Source of the DNA: an uncultured Porphyromonadaceae bacterium | GTDB lineage: Bacteria; Bacteroidota; Bacteroidia; Bacteroidales; Barnesiellaceae_A | DNA length: 9,796 nucleotides | Direction of reading: 5' to 3' | Assembly: GCA_900542255.1 (NCBI GenBank) | Contig: UQMR01000077.1 | Span: 1-9,796, forward strand | Shown here: piece by piece, positions 1 through 7,288 of the stretch | Numbering within the stretch: the first letter of the stretch is position 1 | How the letters are laid out: every line of letters starts with the position of its first letter | Translations under genes and position numbers: made by a program | Notes under the pieces: generated by a model | What the model saw: the letters and a program-made list of their open reading frames with translations, nothing else | The model's database searches: none | What the model was told of the DNA's origin: nothing

Positions 1-87
1 GAAGGGAGAGACGATTTTGTCTATTTTTTCCAAGTCGCGTCCTTCGCTGAAATTAGGGACGCATTCCATGATTCTGTTCCAGCTCAT
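1..87 (-). CDS. ftcD: Glutamate formimidoyltransferase, N-terminal 29 codons only
   Basis: On the minus strand an ATG at 87-85 opens a frame that stays open to the left edge of the window. It begins MSWNRIMECVPNFSEGRD, which is the typical start of glutamate formimidoyltransferase; the MECVPNFSEGRD stretch is the family's N-terminal signature. The enzyme moves the formimino group from N-formimino-glutamate to tetrahydrofolate, a late step of histidine degradation in the cytoplasm. It lies 20 bp after the hutU stop on the same strand, with no terminator or promoter between, so co-transcription with hutU is expected and fits the pathway. No Shine-Dalgarno is visible before the ATG, as usual in Bacteroidetes. 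Only 29 residues are present, so I cannot tell whether the full protein is a stand-alone transferase or is fused to a cyclodeaminase. Confidence 0.86.
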   Translation of the reverse strand, partial: MSWNRIMECVPNFSEGRDLEKIDKIVSPF

Positions 88-107
88 AGTTGATGGCAAT
101 TAGGTTG

Positions 108-2117
108 TTATTTGTTATGGTGAAAATCTTTCAGTGCTTCATTGACGGTATCTTTTACCAGCGAGTCGTCGGCGATGTAGGGCATGGTGATGTGGTAGCC
201 TTCCATTTGGCGGTTAAACTCTTCGCTCGTCTCCATGGCGTGTTGGTTGCGGGCCCATGAGCGGCGGGCTACGCCTCCCATTACGTCCCATAACATGGCC
301 GAGCGCAGGATGCGGTCTACCCTCTCGGAACCGTCGCATACCATGCCGAATCCGCCGTTGATGGCTTTTCCTATTCCCACGCCGCCTCCGTTGTGCAAGG
401 CTACGAGGCTCATGCCGCGGGCGCAGTTTCCGGCGAAACATTGTACGGCCATGTCGGCCATTACGTTGCTGCCGTCTTTGATATTTGCCGTCTCGCGGAA
501 GGGAGAGTCGGTTCCGCTCACGTCGTGATGGTCGCGGCCGAGCATGATGGGGCCCACCTCGCCGTTACGCACCATTTCGTTGAATTTCAACGCAATATTC
601 ATGCGGCCTAAGGCGTCTTGGTACAAGATGCGGGCTTGTGTGCCTACTACGAGATTGTTTTTCTCGGCATCGCGTATCCATATCCAGTTGTCGAGGTCTT
701 GCCCGCGGCGGTCCTTGTCGATGCAGGCCATGGCGGCATGGTCGGTCTTGATGAGGTCTTCGTGCTTGCCGCTGAGGCATACCCAGCGGAAGGGGCCATA
801 GCCGTAGTCGAAGAGTTCGGGCCCCATGATGTCCTCGACGTACGACGGCCAGATGAAGCCGTTTTTCTCGTCGATGCCGTTGCGCGAAATCTCTTTCACG
901 CCCGAGTCGTAGATGGCTTTCATAAACGAGTTGCCGTAGTCGAAGAAGTATGTGCCCCGTGCGACAAGTTCCTTGATGACGTTGAAGTGACGGTGCAGCG
1001 ACTTGTCTACCAGGCGGCAGAACTCCTCGCGGTCTTCTTTGAGCAGTCGCGTGCGCTCGGCAAAGGAGATGCCTGCCGGGCAGTAGCCGCCTTCATATAC
1101 GGCGTGGCACGACGTCTGGTCGCTGAGCAGTTCTATATGGATGTTGTGTGCGACGGCATATTCGAGCAGGTCTACGATGTTGCCGTGATAGGCGATAGAG
1201 CAAGGCTCGCGGCGTTGCATCGCCTCGTGTGCCATGCGGAAGGCTTCGCCCATATCTTCGGTGATGTAGTGTACCCATCCTTGGTTGTGGCGGGTCTCTA
1301 TGCGGGAGCTGTCAACCTCGGCTATGATGGCGGCTGCGCCGGCAATCTCGGCGGCTTTGGGTTGGGCGCCGCTCATACCGCCTAAGCCCGACGATACGAA
1401 CAGGTGTCCGCGCAGGTCGCCGTCCTGCGGTATGCCGAGTTTCATGCGGCCGGCATTGAGCAGGGTGTTGAACGTTCCGTGTACAATACCTTGCGGGCCT
1501 ATGTACATCCATCCGCCGGCTGTCATCTGTCCGTAGTTGGCTACGCCCATCTGGGCAGCGATTTCCCAATCCTTTTGGTTGTCGAAAAGACCTACCATCA
1601 TGGAGTTGGTGATAATGACACGCGGTGCGTCGGGATTCGATTTGAACAGCCCCAGCGGATGCCCCGACTCTACGACCAGCGTTTGATCTTGTGTGAGCTC
1701 TTCCAAATACATTTTGATGAGGCGGTATTGCATCCAGTTTTGGCACACCTGCCCCGTCTCGCCGTAGGTTACAAGTTCGTAGGGGTAGAGGGCTATATCG
1801 AAGCACAGGTTGTTGTCTATCATCACCTGAAAGGCTTTTCCCTCTATGCACTTGCCTTTGTATTCGTCGATGGGTTTGGCTTTCAGGTCGCCTTGCGGGC
1901 GGAAGCGGTATCCATATATTTTGCCGCGAGTGAGCAGCTCTTCCATAAACTCCGGTGCAAGTTGTGCGTGCAACTCTTTCGGAATGTAACGCAGCGCGTT
2001 TTTCAAAGCTGTTTCGGTTTGTTCGGGAGTAAGTTTATAACCCCGGTCGGGGGCTCGCCTGATACCCTCTACGAAGGTAGGGTATGCGGGTAACTCTTTG
2101 GGTAGGGTGAGTTCCAT
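108..2117 (-). CDS. hutU: Urocanate hydratase (urocanase), long 669-aa form
   Basis: Urocanase converts urocanate to 4-imidazolone-5-propionate, the second step of histidine degradation, using tightly bound NAD+ as an electrophile. Visible landmarks are the glycine-rich NAD-binding segment SGLGGMSGAQ (residues 243-252), YGPFRW (440-445), GRDHHDVSGTDSPFRET (527-543) and HNGGGVGIG (575-583). At 669 aa it is about 110 residues longer than the 557-aa Pseudomonas/Bacillus type. It resembles the longer form found in Bacteroidetes and in animal UROC1. At the position aligning with Cys410 of the Pseudomonas putida enzyme (ARICWVG) it reads ARILYQD, so Leu498 replaces the Cys; from memory, human UROC1 also has ARILY. 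The start is the first ATG of the frame and gives the family's MELTLP-type N-terminus. It lies about 28 nt downstream of a good promoter and is followed by ftcD. Confidence 0.97.
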   Translation of the reverse strand: MELTLPKELPAYPTFVEGIRRAPDRGYKLTPEQTETALKNALRYIPKELHAQLAPEFMEELLTRGKIYGYRFRPQGDLKAKPIDEYKGKCIEGKAFQVMIDNNLCFDIALYPYELVTYGETGQVCQNWMQYRLIKMYLEELTQDQTLVVESGHPLGLFKSNPDAPRVIITNSMMVGLFDNQKDWEIAAQMGVANYGQMTAGGWMYIGPQGIVHGTFNTLLNAGRMKLGIPQDGDLRGHLFVSSGLGGMSGAQPKAAEIAGAAAIIAEVDSSRIETRHNQGWVHYITEDMGEAFRMAHEAMQRREPCSIAYHGNIVDLLEYAVAHNIHIELLSDQTSCHAVYEGGYCPAGISFAERTRLLKEDREEFCRLVDKSLHRHFNVIKELVARGTYFFDYGNSFMKAIYDSGVKEISRNGIDEKNGFIWPSYVEDIMGPELFDYGYGPFRWVCLSGKHEDLIKTDHAAMACIDKDRRGQDLDNWIWIRDAEKNNLVVGTQARILYQDALGRMNIALKFNEMVRNGEVGPIMLGRDHHDVSGTDSPFRETANIKDGSNVMADMAVQCFAGNCARGMSLVALHNGGGVGIGKAINGGFGMVCDGSERVDRILRSAMLWDVMGGVARRSWARNQHAMETSEEFNRQMEGYHITMPYIADDSLVKDTVNEALKDFHHNK

Positions 2118-2150
2118 ATCGTTGAAATTAAGGTTTTAGTTCAATTAGTG

Positions 2151-2183
2151 CAAATATAGCGAAAAGTTGGCAACATCGTCAAA
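2151..2183 (-). promoter_or_regulatory. Proximal hutU promoter (Bacteroidetes -33/-7 type)
   Basis: Read on the minus strand, a TTTG (2183-2180) is followed after 21 bp by TATATTTG (2158-2151). This matches the Bacteroides primary-sigma consensus TTTG / TAnnTTTG. Transcription would start a few bases further left, near 2145, giving a 5' leader of about 28 nt before the hutU ATG at 2117. A short imperfect palindrome, GCGAT-N4-ATCGC (2237-2250), sits about 55 bp upstream and could be an operator, but nothing else supports that. Confidence 0.72.
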
Positions 2184-2304
2184 ATACCCTCATTATTTTA
2201 CGGTCGCCAGGGGGTGTCTTATCCTCCCCGAAAATAGCGATTTATATCGCGTCGTGATAGTTTTTCCCGGGTTGTCGGTCGAGCCTTTTATTTCCTTTAT
2301 GAAA

Positions 2305-2380
2305 CAAAGAGAAATGCTTGGATTTTCTCACGAAAACCCAAGCATTTAATAACTTTACAATCTAATACTATGAAAAAACT
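2305..2380 (-). ncRNA. Candidate small RNA or leader of a longer hutU transcript
   Basis: A leftward promoter (box 2392-2385) would start a transcript near 2378. About 30 nt later this transcript enters a strong hairpin spanning 2347-2312: 10 paired bases (AAATGCTTGG with CCAAGCATTT), one mismatch, 5 more pairs and a 4-nt loop. On the minus strand the hairpin is followed by CTCTTTGTTT, a moderately U-rich tail. The product would be about 70-75 nt. No convincing reading frame lies inside it. Either it ends here as a small RNA, or RNA polymerase reads through to hutU about 200 bp further, making the hairpin part of a regulatory leader. I do not recognise it as a known RNA family. Confidence 0.35.
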
Positions 2381-2384
2381 GATA

Positions 2385-2416
2385 CAAAGGTAATGTGACA
2401 TCGTTCCTTGTCCAAA
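2385..2416 (-). promoter_or_regulatory. Second leftward promoter upstream of hutU
   Basis: On the minus strand TTTG (2416-2413) is separated by exactly 20 bp from TACCTTTG (2392-2385), a full match to the Bacteroidetes TTTG-N19-21-TAnnTTTG consensus. It points toward hutU but lies 270 bp upstream of its start codon, with a strong hairpin in between. It may therefore drive a small RNA, a distal hutU transcript, or both. Confidence 0.6.
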
Positions 2417-2594
2417 TTATTTCTTAATAAAGTCGTGGCTGTTAGCATTATTTATGTGAAATATTGGCCATTTGTTAACGACTGAGTCTCCTGCGCCCCA
2501 ATCTCTTTTTTGTTTTGTAATTTGTTTGCATTTCGCGAGTGGCATGGTTCGCGGTTTTTATATTTTACCGGCGCGGCCATTGGAGGGAAAAGGC

Positions 2595-2602
2595 TATCTT
2601 TG
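2595..2602 (+). promoter_or_regulatory. mutY -7 promoter box giving a nearly leaderless transcript
   Basis: TATCTTTG matches the Bacteroidetes -7 consensus TAnnTTTG exactly, but no TTTG -33 box is visible about 20 bp upstream (GC-rich there). The mutY ATG lies at 2610, only 7 nt after the box. Since this box normally ends about 4-6 bp before the transcription start, the mRNA would have a leader of only a few bases. Confidence 0.6.
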
Positions 2603-2609
2603 CATCCGT

Positions 2610-3722
2610 ATGGCTGAGAATGAAAATTTTTTTGCGCCCGCGCTCGAACGGTGGTTTGCCGACAATGCCCGCGACCTGCCGTGGCGGCATACGCGCGAGG
2701 CCTATAAAATATGGGTGTCGGAGATAATCTTGCAACAGACCCGTGTAGCGCAGGGATACGATTATTATATGCGTTTTGTAGAGCGTTTCCCCGATGTGCA
2801 GTCGCTTGCCTCGGCGCAAGACGACGAGGTGATGAAGTATTGGCAAGGGCTCGGATATTACAGCAGGGCACGCAATATGTTGGCTGCGGCACGCGATATT
2901 GCGGTGCGGTTTGGCGGTACCTTCCCGAGCCATTACGACGATATACGTTCCCTCAAAGGAATAGGCGACTATACGGCGGCGGCTATCGCGTCGATAGCCT
3001 ATGACCTGCCATACGCGGTGCTCGATGGCAATGTCTATCGTGTTCTGTCGCGCCTTTTCGATATAGATTTGCCCATAGACGATGCGGCAGGGAAGCGTTA
3101 TTTCTCGGAATTGGCCGATACGCTGTTGCATCGCGAGAAGCCCGGCCTTTATAATCAGGCCATGATGGAGCTGGGGGCATTGGTATGCCTTCCCTCTGGC
3201 ACGCTATGCGATAAGTGTCCCATTGCATCGCATTGTGCCGCCTATGCGGCGGGTACGGTATCGCAGCGTCCTGTGAAACAGGGAAAAGTGGCCGTGAAGC
3301 ACCGCTATTTCCATTATTTCGTTATCATGCACCGGGGCGATACGTGGCTGCATAGGCGCGAAGCCGATGATATATGGCGCAACTTATATGAATTTCCGCT
3401 CATCGAGACTCCCGCCCCCTCGTCGTTATCCCTTTTGCGCCGTACCGATGAGTATGCCGCCTTGCTGGGCGATGCCGGCAAGCTCACGTTCCTTGCGCCG
3501 CCCTTCGAGTGCAGGCATGTGCTTACGCATCGCATTATCCATGCCGTCTTTTATGTTGTTGAGGCAGAGGCTCTCCCTGCCTCCGTGCGCGACATGCGAC
3601 GTGTGCCGTGGGGCAGGGTGGGCGAGTATGCCGTTTCGCGGCTTACCGATAATTTCTTGCAGCACTGCGCGACAGGTTTGTGGAATGGTATGTCGGCAAT
3701 TTGGGATGGCGGCGAGAAGTGA
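2610..3722 (+). CDS. mutY: A/G-specific adenine DNA glycosylase MutY
   Basis: MutY removes adenine mispaired with 8-oxoguanine, preventing G-to-T changes after oxidative damage. The 370-aa protein has the full architecture. These include the N-terminal WVSEIILQQTRV segment with the catalytic acid Glu38, the helix-hairpin-helix LKGIGDYTAAAI (115-126) and catalytic Asp139 in VLDGNVYR. A 4Fe-4S cluster loop follows with Cys193-X6-Cys200-X2-Cys203-X5-Cys209. The NUDIX-like C-terminal domain that reads 8-oxoG spans about 232-355 and includes HVLTH (303-307). The frame is open upstream to an ATG at 2472, but those extra 46 residues are unlike any MutY and would lie across the promoter. The start MAENENFFAPALERWF matches the family's usual N-terminus, so I chose 2610. 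No terminator is obvious after the stop. Confidence 0.97.
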   Translation: MAENENFFAPALERWFADNARDLPWRHTREAYKIWVSEIILQQTRVAQGYDYYMRFVERFPDVQSLASAQDDEVMKYWQGLGYYSRARNMLAAARDIAVRFGGTFPSHYDDIRSLKGIGDYTAAAIASIAYDLPYAVLDGNVYRVLSRLFDIDLPIDDAAGKRYFSELADTLLHREKPGLYNQAMMELGALVCLPSGTLCDKCPIASHCAAYAAGTVSQRPVKQGKVAVKHRYFHYFVIMHRGDTWLHRREADDIWRNLYEFPLIETPAPSSLSLLRRTDEYAALLGDAGKLTFLAPPFECRHVLTHRIIHAVFYVVEAEALPASVRDMRRVPWGRVGEYAVSRLTDNFLQHCATGLWNGMSAIWDGGEK

Positions 3723-3784
3723 ACCGCTTGCATTTTCTTGCCGCGCATATTATCATCCAAAGGACCACATGATGGGCCATTATT

Positions 3785-3871
3785 CACTATCTTTTGATAA
3801 GATAGGCTGCGGCTCGGCATAAAAAACAAGCAAGTTTGTTTTTTTCTGCACTCGCCTTTCACTATCTTTGC
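3785..3871 (+). repeat. Diverged copy of the promoter-bearing intergenic repeat, upstream of phoH
   Basis: This segment has the same order of blocks as the 84-bp tandem repeats at 9531-9796. It opens with CACTATCTTTTGATAAGATA (TATCTT and AAGATA arms at 3788-3793 and 3799-3804), then GGCTGCGGCTCGGCAT. Next is an AT-rich spacer with its own inverted repeat (AAAACAA ... TTGTTTT, about 3823-3842), then CTGCACTCGCCTTTCACTATCTTTG. Here the distance between the two ACTATCTTT copies is 75 bp, against 84 bp in the array. The second copy ends in TATCTTTG and apparently serves as the phoH promoter. Confidence 0.8.
3863..3870 (+). promoter_or_regulatory. phoH operon -7 promoter box, supplied by a repeat
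   Basis: TATCTTTG is an exact -7 consensus match. The base run about 20 bp upstream is all T (3839-3845) with TTTG slightly further away (3835-3838, spacing 24 bp), so the -33 box is imperfect. The expected start near 3875 gives a leader of about 40 nt to the phoH ATG at 3915. That leader contains a 9-codon frame (ATG at 3879, MNNPILQRI then stop) in the same phase as phoH. Confidence 0.65.
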
Positions 3872-3914
3872 AGCTGTAATGAATAACCCCATTTTGCAGA
3901 GAATATAATCTCAG

Positions 3915-4922
3915 ATGATAGAGCGCGTAATCATTCTCGACGACGTAGACCCCGTATTGTTTTATGGTATCAACAACTGCAACATGCAGTTGGTAAAGAA
4001 TCTTTTCCCCAAGCTCCGCATGGTGGCGCGGGGGAATGTGTTGAAAGTTATAGGCGACGAGCTGGAAACCGCAGCGTTCGAAGAGAAGATACGCGAGCTT
4101 ATCGCCTATTGCCAGGAGCATAATACGCTGAACGAAGAGGTTATCATAGAGATTGTCAAGAACGATGTGCCGCATATAGCCAATCCGGCCGATGATGACG
4201 TGATTATATACAGTGTCGGCGGGAAGCCCATTACGGCCCGTTCGGCCAACCAGCAGAAACTGGTGCAGGCCGTCGGCGACAACGACCTCGTTTTTGCGTT
4301 GGGTCCTGCCGGTTCGGGAAAGACCTATGTGGCCATTGCCTTGGCCGTGCGCGCGCTCAAACACAAGGAGGCCAAGCGCATTATCCTGAGCCGTCCGGCG
4401 GTGGAGGCCGGCGAGAAGCTCGGTTTCCTGCCCGGTGACATGAAGGAGAAGATAGACCCCTATTTGCAGCCGCTTTATGATGCCCTGCAAGATATGATAC
4501 CTCCGGCCAAGCTCAAAGAGTATATGGAGACGAATGTCATACAGATAGCTCCGTTGGCATTTATGAGGGGTCGTACACTCGGCGACGCCGTGATTATCCT
4601 CGACGAAGCGCAAAATACCACCACCCACCAGATGAAGATGTTCCTCACACGCTTGGGTATGAATGCCAAAATGATTGTGACGGGCGATATGACACAGATA
4701 GACCTCCCCGAGCGACAAACCTCGGGTCTCGTGCAGGCCGTGTCGATATTGTCGCGTGTCAAAGGCGTGGGGGTTGTCGAGTTCAACAAGAAAGATATCG
4801 TACGGCACAAGCTCGTGCAGCGCATCGTTGAGGCTTATGAGCAGCTCGATGAGAAGAACAAGCGCGAGCGGGAGGCCCGAAAAGCCGAGCAGGAGGCCGA
4901 AAAAGAAAAAGTCAATCAGTAA
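3915..4922 (+). CDS. phoH: PhoH-family ATPase (YbeZ-like)
   Basis: This is a 335-aa P-loop NTPase of the PhoH/YbeZ family, cytoplasmic and linked in other bacteria to RNA metabolism and to the rRNA-processing nuclease YbeY. The ATPase core shows Walker A GPAGSGKT (130-137), the family block [18 protein letters not shown] (158-175), Walker [10 protein letters not shown] (226-234) and the sensor-like [12 protein letters not shown] (254-265). Residues 1 to about 100 form the N-terminal domain that precedes the ATPase in this family. The last 25 residues are highly charged ([19 protein letters not shown]) and probably form a helix that could contact RNA. The start is the first ATG giving the usual MIERVIIL opening. 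purC follows after 22 bp, so the two are probably co-transcribed from the repeat-derived promoter at 3863. Confidence 0.95.
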   Translation: MIERVIILDDVDPVLFYGINNCNMQLVKNLFPKLRMVARGNVLKVIGDELETAAFEEKIRELIAYCQEHNTLNEEVIIEIVKNDVPHIANPADDDVIIYSVGGKPITARSANQQKLVQAVGDNDLVFALGPAGSGKTYVAIALAVRALKHKEAKRIILSRPAVEAGEKLGFLPGDMKEKIDPYLQPLYDALQDMIPPAKLKEYMETNVIQIAPLAFMRGRTLGDAVIILDEAQNTTTHQMKMFLTRLGMNAKMIVTGDMTQIDLPERQTSGLVQAVSILSRVKGVGVVEFNKKDIVRHKLVQRIVEAYEQLDEKNKREREARKAEQEAEKEKVNQ

Positions 4923-4944
4923 TTCTCAAAAAACAGATACAACT

Positions 4945-5892
4945 ATGAGCAATGCATTAGTAAAAACCGATTTCCACTTTCCCGGTCAGAAAAGCGTTTA
5001 TCACGGCAAGGTCCGCGACGTTTACAACATCGACGACGATTTGTTGGTAATGGTAGCTACCGACCGCATCTCGGCATTCGACGTGATTTTGCCCGAAGGC
5101 ATTCCTTACAAAGGACAAGTGCTCAACCAGATAGCAGCCAAGTTCCTCGATGCTACTGCCGACATTCTGCCCAACTGGAAGGTTGCTACGCCCGACCCTA
5201 TGGTTACCGTGGGTCTCAAATGCGAGCCTTTCAAGGTGGAGATGGTGGTGCGCGGATACCTCACCGGCCATGCATGGCGTGAGTATCGCGACGGAAAACG
5301 TACGCTTTGCGGTGTGCCTATGCCCGACGGAATGCGCGAAAATGAGAAGTTCGCACAACCCATCATCACCCCTACTACGAAGGCCGATGCCGGGCATGAC
5401 GAGGATATATCGAAAGAAGAGATTATAGCCCGCGGCATCGTATCGCGCGAAGATTATGAGCAGCTCGAGAAATATACGCTCGCGTTGTATCGTCGCGGTG
5501 CCGAGATGGCAGCCAGCAAAGGTCTTATTCTGGTAGATACCAAATATGAGTTCGGCAAGAAAGACGGACGCATCATTCTCATAGACGAGATACACACGCC
5601 CGACTCGTCGCGTTATTTCTATGCCGATGGCTACGAGGAGCGCCTTGCCAAGGGCGAGGAGCAACGCCAGCTCTCCAAGGAGTTCGTTCGCCAATGGCTC
5701 ATTGCAAACGGATTCCAGGGGAAAGAGGGTCAGAAAGTGCCCGAGATGACACCCGAGTATTGCAACAGCGTTGCCGACCGTTATATAGAACTCTATGAGC
5801 ACATCGTGGGCGAACCCTTTGTGAAGGCCGACCTTACCGACCTGGCCGCCCGCATAGAGCGCAATGTCACCGACTTCCTCCGCTCGCGTTGA
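4945..5892 (+). CDS. purC: Phosphoribosylaminoimidazole-succinocarboxamide (SAICAR) synthase
   Basis: PurC joins aspartate to CAIR with ATP to make SAICAR in de novo purine synthesis. The 315-aa protein carries the family signatures in order: GKVRDVY (21-27), ATDRISAFD (38-46), [10 protein letters not shown] (102-111), [10 protein letters not shown] (144-153), LVDTKYEFG (196-204) and [11 protein letters not shown] (214-224). It belongs to the longer bacterial type (about 300-315 aa) rather than the 240-aa type of E. coli. The frame extends upstream to an ATG at 4756 inside phoH, but those 63 residues are low-complexity phoH shadow; [10 protein letters not shown] at 4945 is the natural start. 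It lies 22 bp after phoH, and a strong hairpin follows the stop by about 40 bp. Confidence 0.97.
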   Translation: MSNALVKTDFHFPGQKSVYHGKVRDVYNIDDDLLVMVATDRISAFDVILPEGIPYKGQVLNQIAAKFLDATADILPNWKVATPDPMVTVGLKCEPFKVEMVVRGYLTGHAWREYRDGKRTLCGVPMPDGMRENEKFAQPIITPTTKADAGHDEDISKEEIIARGIVSREDYEQLEKYTLALYRRGAEMAASKGLILVDTKYEFGKKDGRIILIDEIHTPDSSRYFYADGYEERLAKGEEQRQLSKEFVRQWLIANGFQGKEGQKVPEMTPEYCNSVADRYIELYEHIVGEPFVKADLTDLAARIERNVTDFLRSR

Positions 5893-5929
5893 CAACACGG
5901 GCAGAGCCGAAACAAATTATAGTATCACG

Positions 5930-5965
5930 GCCCGCGATAGGCATGTATGCCCATCGCGGGCTTTA
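5930..5965 (+). terminator. Hairpin after purC, likely terminator or attenuator
   Basis: GCCCGCGAT (5930-5938) pairs with ATCGCGGGC (5953-5961). After one mismatch, GGCA (5940-5943) pairs with TGCC (5948-5951), around a 4-nt loop. TTTAT follows directly. The stem is very GC-rich but the T run is short, so partial termination or 3'-end protection is plausible. No TAnnTTTG box is visible between here and menG, so some read-through seems necessary for menG expression. Confidence 0.6.
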
Positions 5966-6028
5966 TCGAAAGAGACTCGACAAGCAGCTCTGCCGCTCGC
6001 CGGTCGGAGTCTCAAAATAAGCACGACA

Positions 6029-6778
6029 ATGAGCCGCTTCAAAGCCGAAGATATAAAACCCTACGACAGCACGGCTGCCAAAACCGGGCAGGTGCGCGAC
6101 ATGTTCGACTCGATAGCTCCGGCATACGACCTGATGAATCGTATGATGACTTTCGGCATCGATTGCCGGTGGAGGCGCAAAGCCATCGATATGGTGGGCA
6201 AGTACAACCCTTCCCGCCTGCTCGACGTGGCGACCGGCACGGGCGACATGGCATTTCTCATCGACGATATGTTGCATCCGGACGAACTTACGGGTATAGA
6301 CCTCTCGGAAGGTATGCTCGATGTGGCGCGGCAAAAGGCCGCTGCGCGTGGCAATGCCGGCCATATCACTTTCGAGCCCGGCGACTGCCTGCACCTCAGC
6401 TTCCCCGACAACCGCTTCGATGCCGTCACCGTAGCCTATGGTGTACGCAATTTCGAGCATTTGGCGCAAGGCTTTGCCGAGATGTATCGGGTGCTTGCTC
6501 CCGGCGGCGTGCTTTGTGTCATAGAGCTCTCTACGCCGGTGCATTTCCCATTCCGCCAGCTCTATAAGCTCTATACCTATACCATCATCCCCCTTGTGGG
6601 GCGTATCGTATCGCACGATGCCCATGCCTATACCTACCTGCCGCGCTCTGTTGCCGCCGTCGTGCAAGGCGAAGAGATGCTCGCCCTTTTTGCCGAGGCG
6701 GGGTTTGTGCATTGCCGTCTGCGGCGGCTCACCTTTGGGGCATGCACCATCTACATGGGCGAGAAGGCATTGCGCTGA
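6029..6778 (+). CDS. menG: Demethylmenaquinone methyltransferase (UbiE/MenG family)
   Basis: This is a 249-aa SAM-dependent C-methyltransferase that makes the last step of menaquinone synthesis, methylating demethylmenaquinone at the inner membrane face. Bacteroidales respire with menaquinone, so MenG is the expected role rather than ubiquinone synthesis. Signatures are the N-terminal MFDSIAPAYDLMNRMMTFG (25-43), SAM motif I LLDVATGTGDMA (64-75), GIDLSEGML (89-97), DAVTVAYGVRNF (131-142) and LAPGG (156-160). The frame is open upstream to 5864, but that extension runs back through the purC hairpin. MSRFKAEDIKPYD gives the normal family length, so 6029 is the start. It lies about 135 bp after purC with a hairpin between, and queF follows after 45 bp with no promoter box that I can see. 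Confidence 0.95.
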   Translation: MSRFKAEDIKPYDSTAAKTGQVRDMFDSIAPAYDLMNRMMTFGIDCRWRRKAIDMVGKYNPSRLLDVATGTGDMAFLIDDMLHPDELTGIDLSEGMLDVARQKAAARGNAGHITFEPGDCLHLSFPDNRFDAVTVAYGVRNFEHLAQGFAEMYRVLAPGGVLCVIELSTPVHFPFRQLYKLYTYTIIPLVGRIVSHDAHAYTYLPRSVAAVVQGEEMLALFAEAGFVHCRLRRLTFGACTIYMGEKALR

Positions 6779-6823
6779 CTTGGCCCGAAGCATTGTTTAA
6801 CCGACACGAAAAGAAAAATATAT

Positions 6824-7288
6824 ATGACCACTTCAAGCAGTCAGACCGAAAACCTCACCCTGCTGGGGACGAAAACCGAATATCCGCACGACTATGCGCC
6901 GCAAGTCTTGGAGGCCTTTACCAACAAGCACCCCGAGCGCGACTATTGGGTACGCTTCAACTGTCCCGAGTTTACCAGCCTTTGCCCCATTACCGGGCAG
7001 CCCGATTTTGCCACCATACAGATAGATTATATCCCCGATGTGAAGATGGTAGAGAGCAAGAGCCTCAAACTCTACCTTTTCAGCTTCCGCAACCACGGCG
7101 CGTTTCATGAAGATTGTGTCAACATCATCATGAACGACCTCATTGCGCTCATGAATCCCCGCTACATCGAGGTGACGGGTTTCTTCACGCCGCGGGGAGG
7201 CATCAGTATATACCCATACTGCAACTACGGCCGTCCCGGTACCGAGTATGAACAGCTGGCGCGTCGCCGCCTCTTCGAGCATAAGTAA
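6824..7288 (+). CDS. queF: NADPH-dependent 7-cyano-7-deazaguanine reductase (preQ0 reductase)
   Basis: QueF reduces the nitrile of preQ0 to the amine preQ1 with two NADPH, a late step in making queuosine for tRNA wobble positions. The 154-aa length matches the single-domain (type I, Bacillus-like) enzyme. The catalytic Cys54 is in [12 protein letters not shown], with Asp61 as its usual partner. The substrate/NADPH motif ESKSLKLY lies at 77-84, and [11 protein letters not shown] (88-98) contains the conserved His95 and Glu96. The start at 6824 is the only ATG giving a normal N-terminus, and no Shine-Dalgarno is seen. It lies 45 bp after menG and probably shares its transcript. A weak hairpin overlaps its stop codon. 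Confidence 0.97.
   Translation: MTTSSSQTENLTLLGTKTEYPHDYAPQVLEAFTNKHPERDYWVRFNCPEFTSLCPITGQPDFATIQIDYIPDVKMVESKSLKLYLFSFRNHGAFHEDCVNIIMNDLIALMNPRYIEVTGFFTPRGGISIYPYCNYGRPGTEYEQLARRRLFEHK

Larger units (their letters stand above)
2118..2609. other. Divergent intergenic region between hutU and mutY
   Basis: This 492-bp spacer separates the leftward hut operon from rightward mutY. It holds two leftward promoters (2151-2183 and 2385-2416), a hairpin (2312-2347) and the rightward mutY -7 box (2595-2602). A 60-codon frame on the plus strand (2167-2349) crosses the hutU promoter and the hairpin and has no family resemblance, so I treat it as chance. Between about 2420 and 2590 the sequence is AT-rich at first and shows no gene or repeat that I can identify. 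Confidence 0.6.

Noticed and set aside
1404..2093. A 229-codon plus-strand frame inside hutU
   Set aside because: It is entirely contained antisense within an unambiguous urocanase gene and has no recognisable motif.
2167..2349. A 60-codon plus-strand frame in the hutU-mutY spacer
   Set aside because: It overlaps the hutU promoter and the hairpin, has no rightward promoter box, and shows no protein features such as a signal peptide or domain.
2371..2394. A tiny plus-strand frame, ATG to stop, encoding MKKLIQR
   Set aside because: It resembles the start of a signal-peptide gene but stops after seven codons, and it overlaps a better-supported leftward promoter box, so I read it as chance.
2472..2609. 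A longer mutY start at 2472 adding 46 residues
   Set aside because: The extension spans the mutY -7 box and does not resemble MutY N-termini; the start at 2610 fits the family.
3780..4808. A 342-codon minus-strand frame opposite phoH that ends in the repeat
   Set aside because: Its last residues come from translating the intergenic repeat and the rest mirrors phoH. It has no family features and no promoter at its start.
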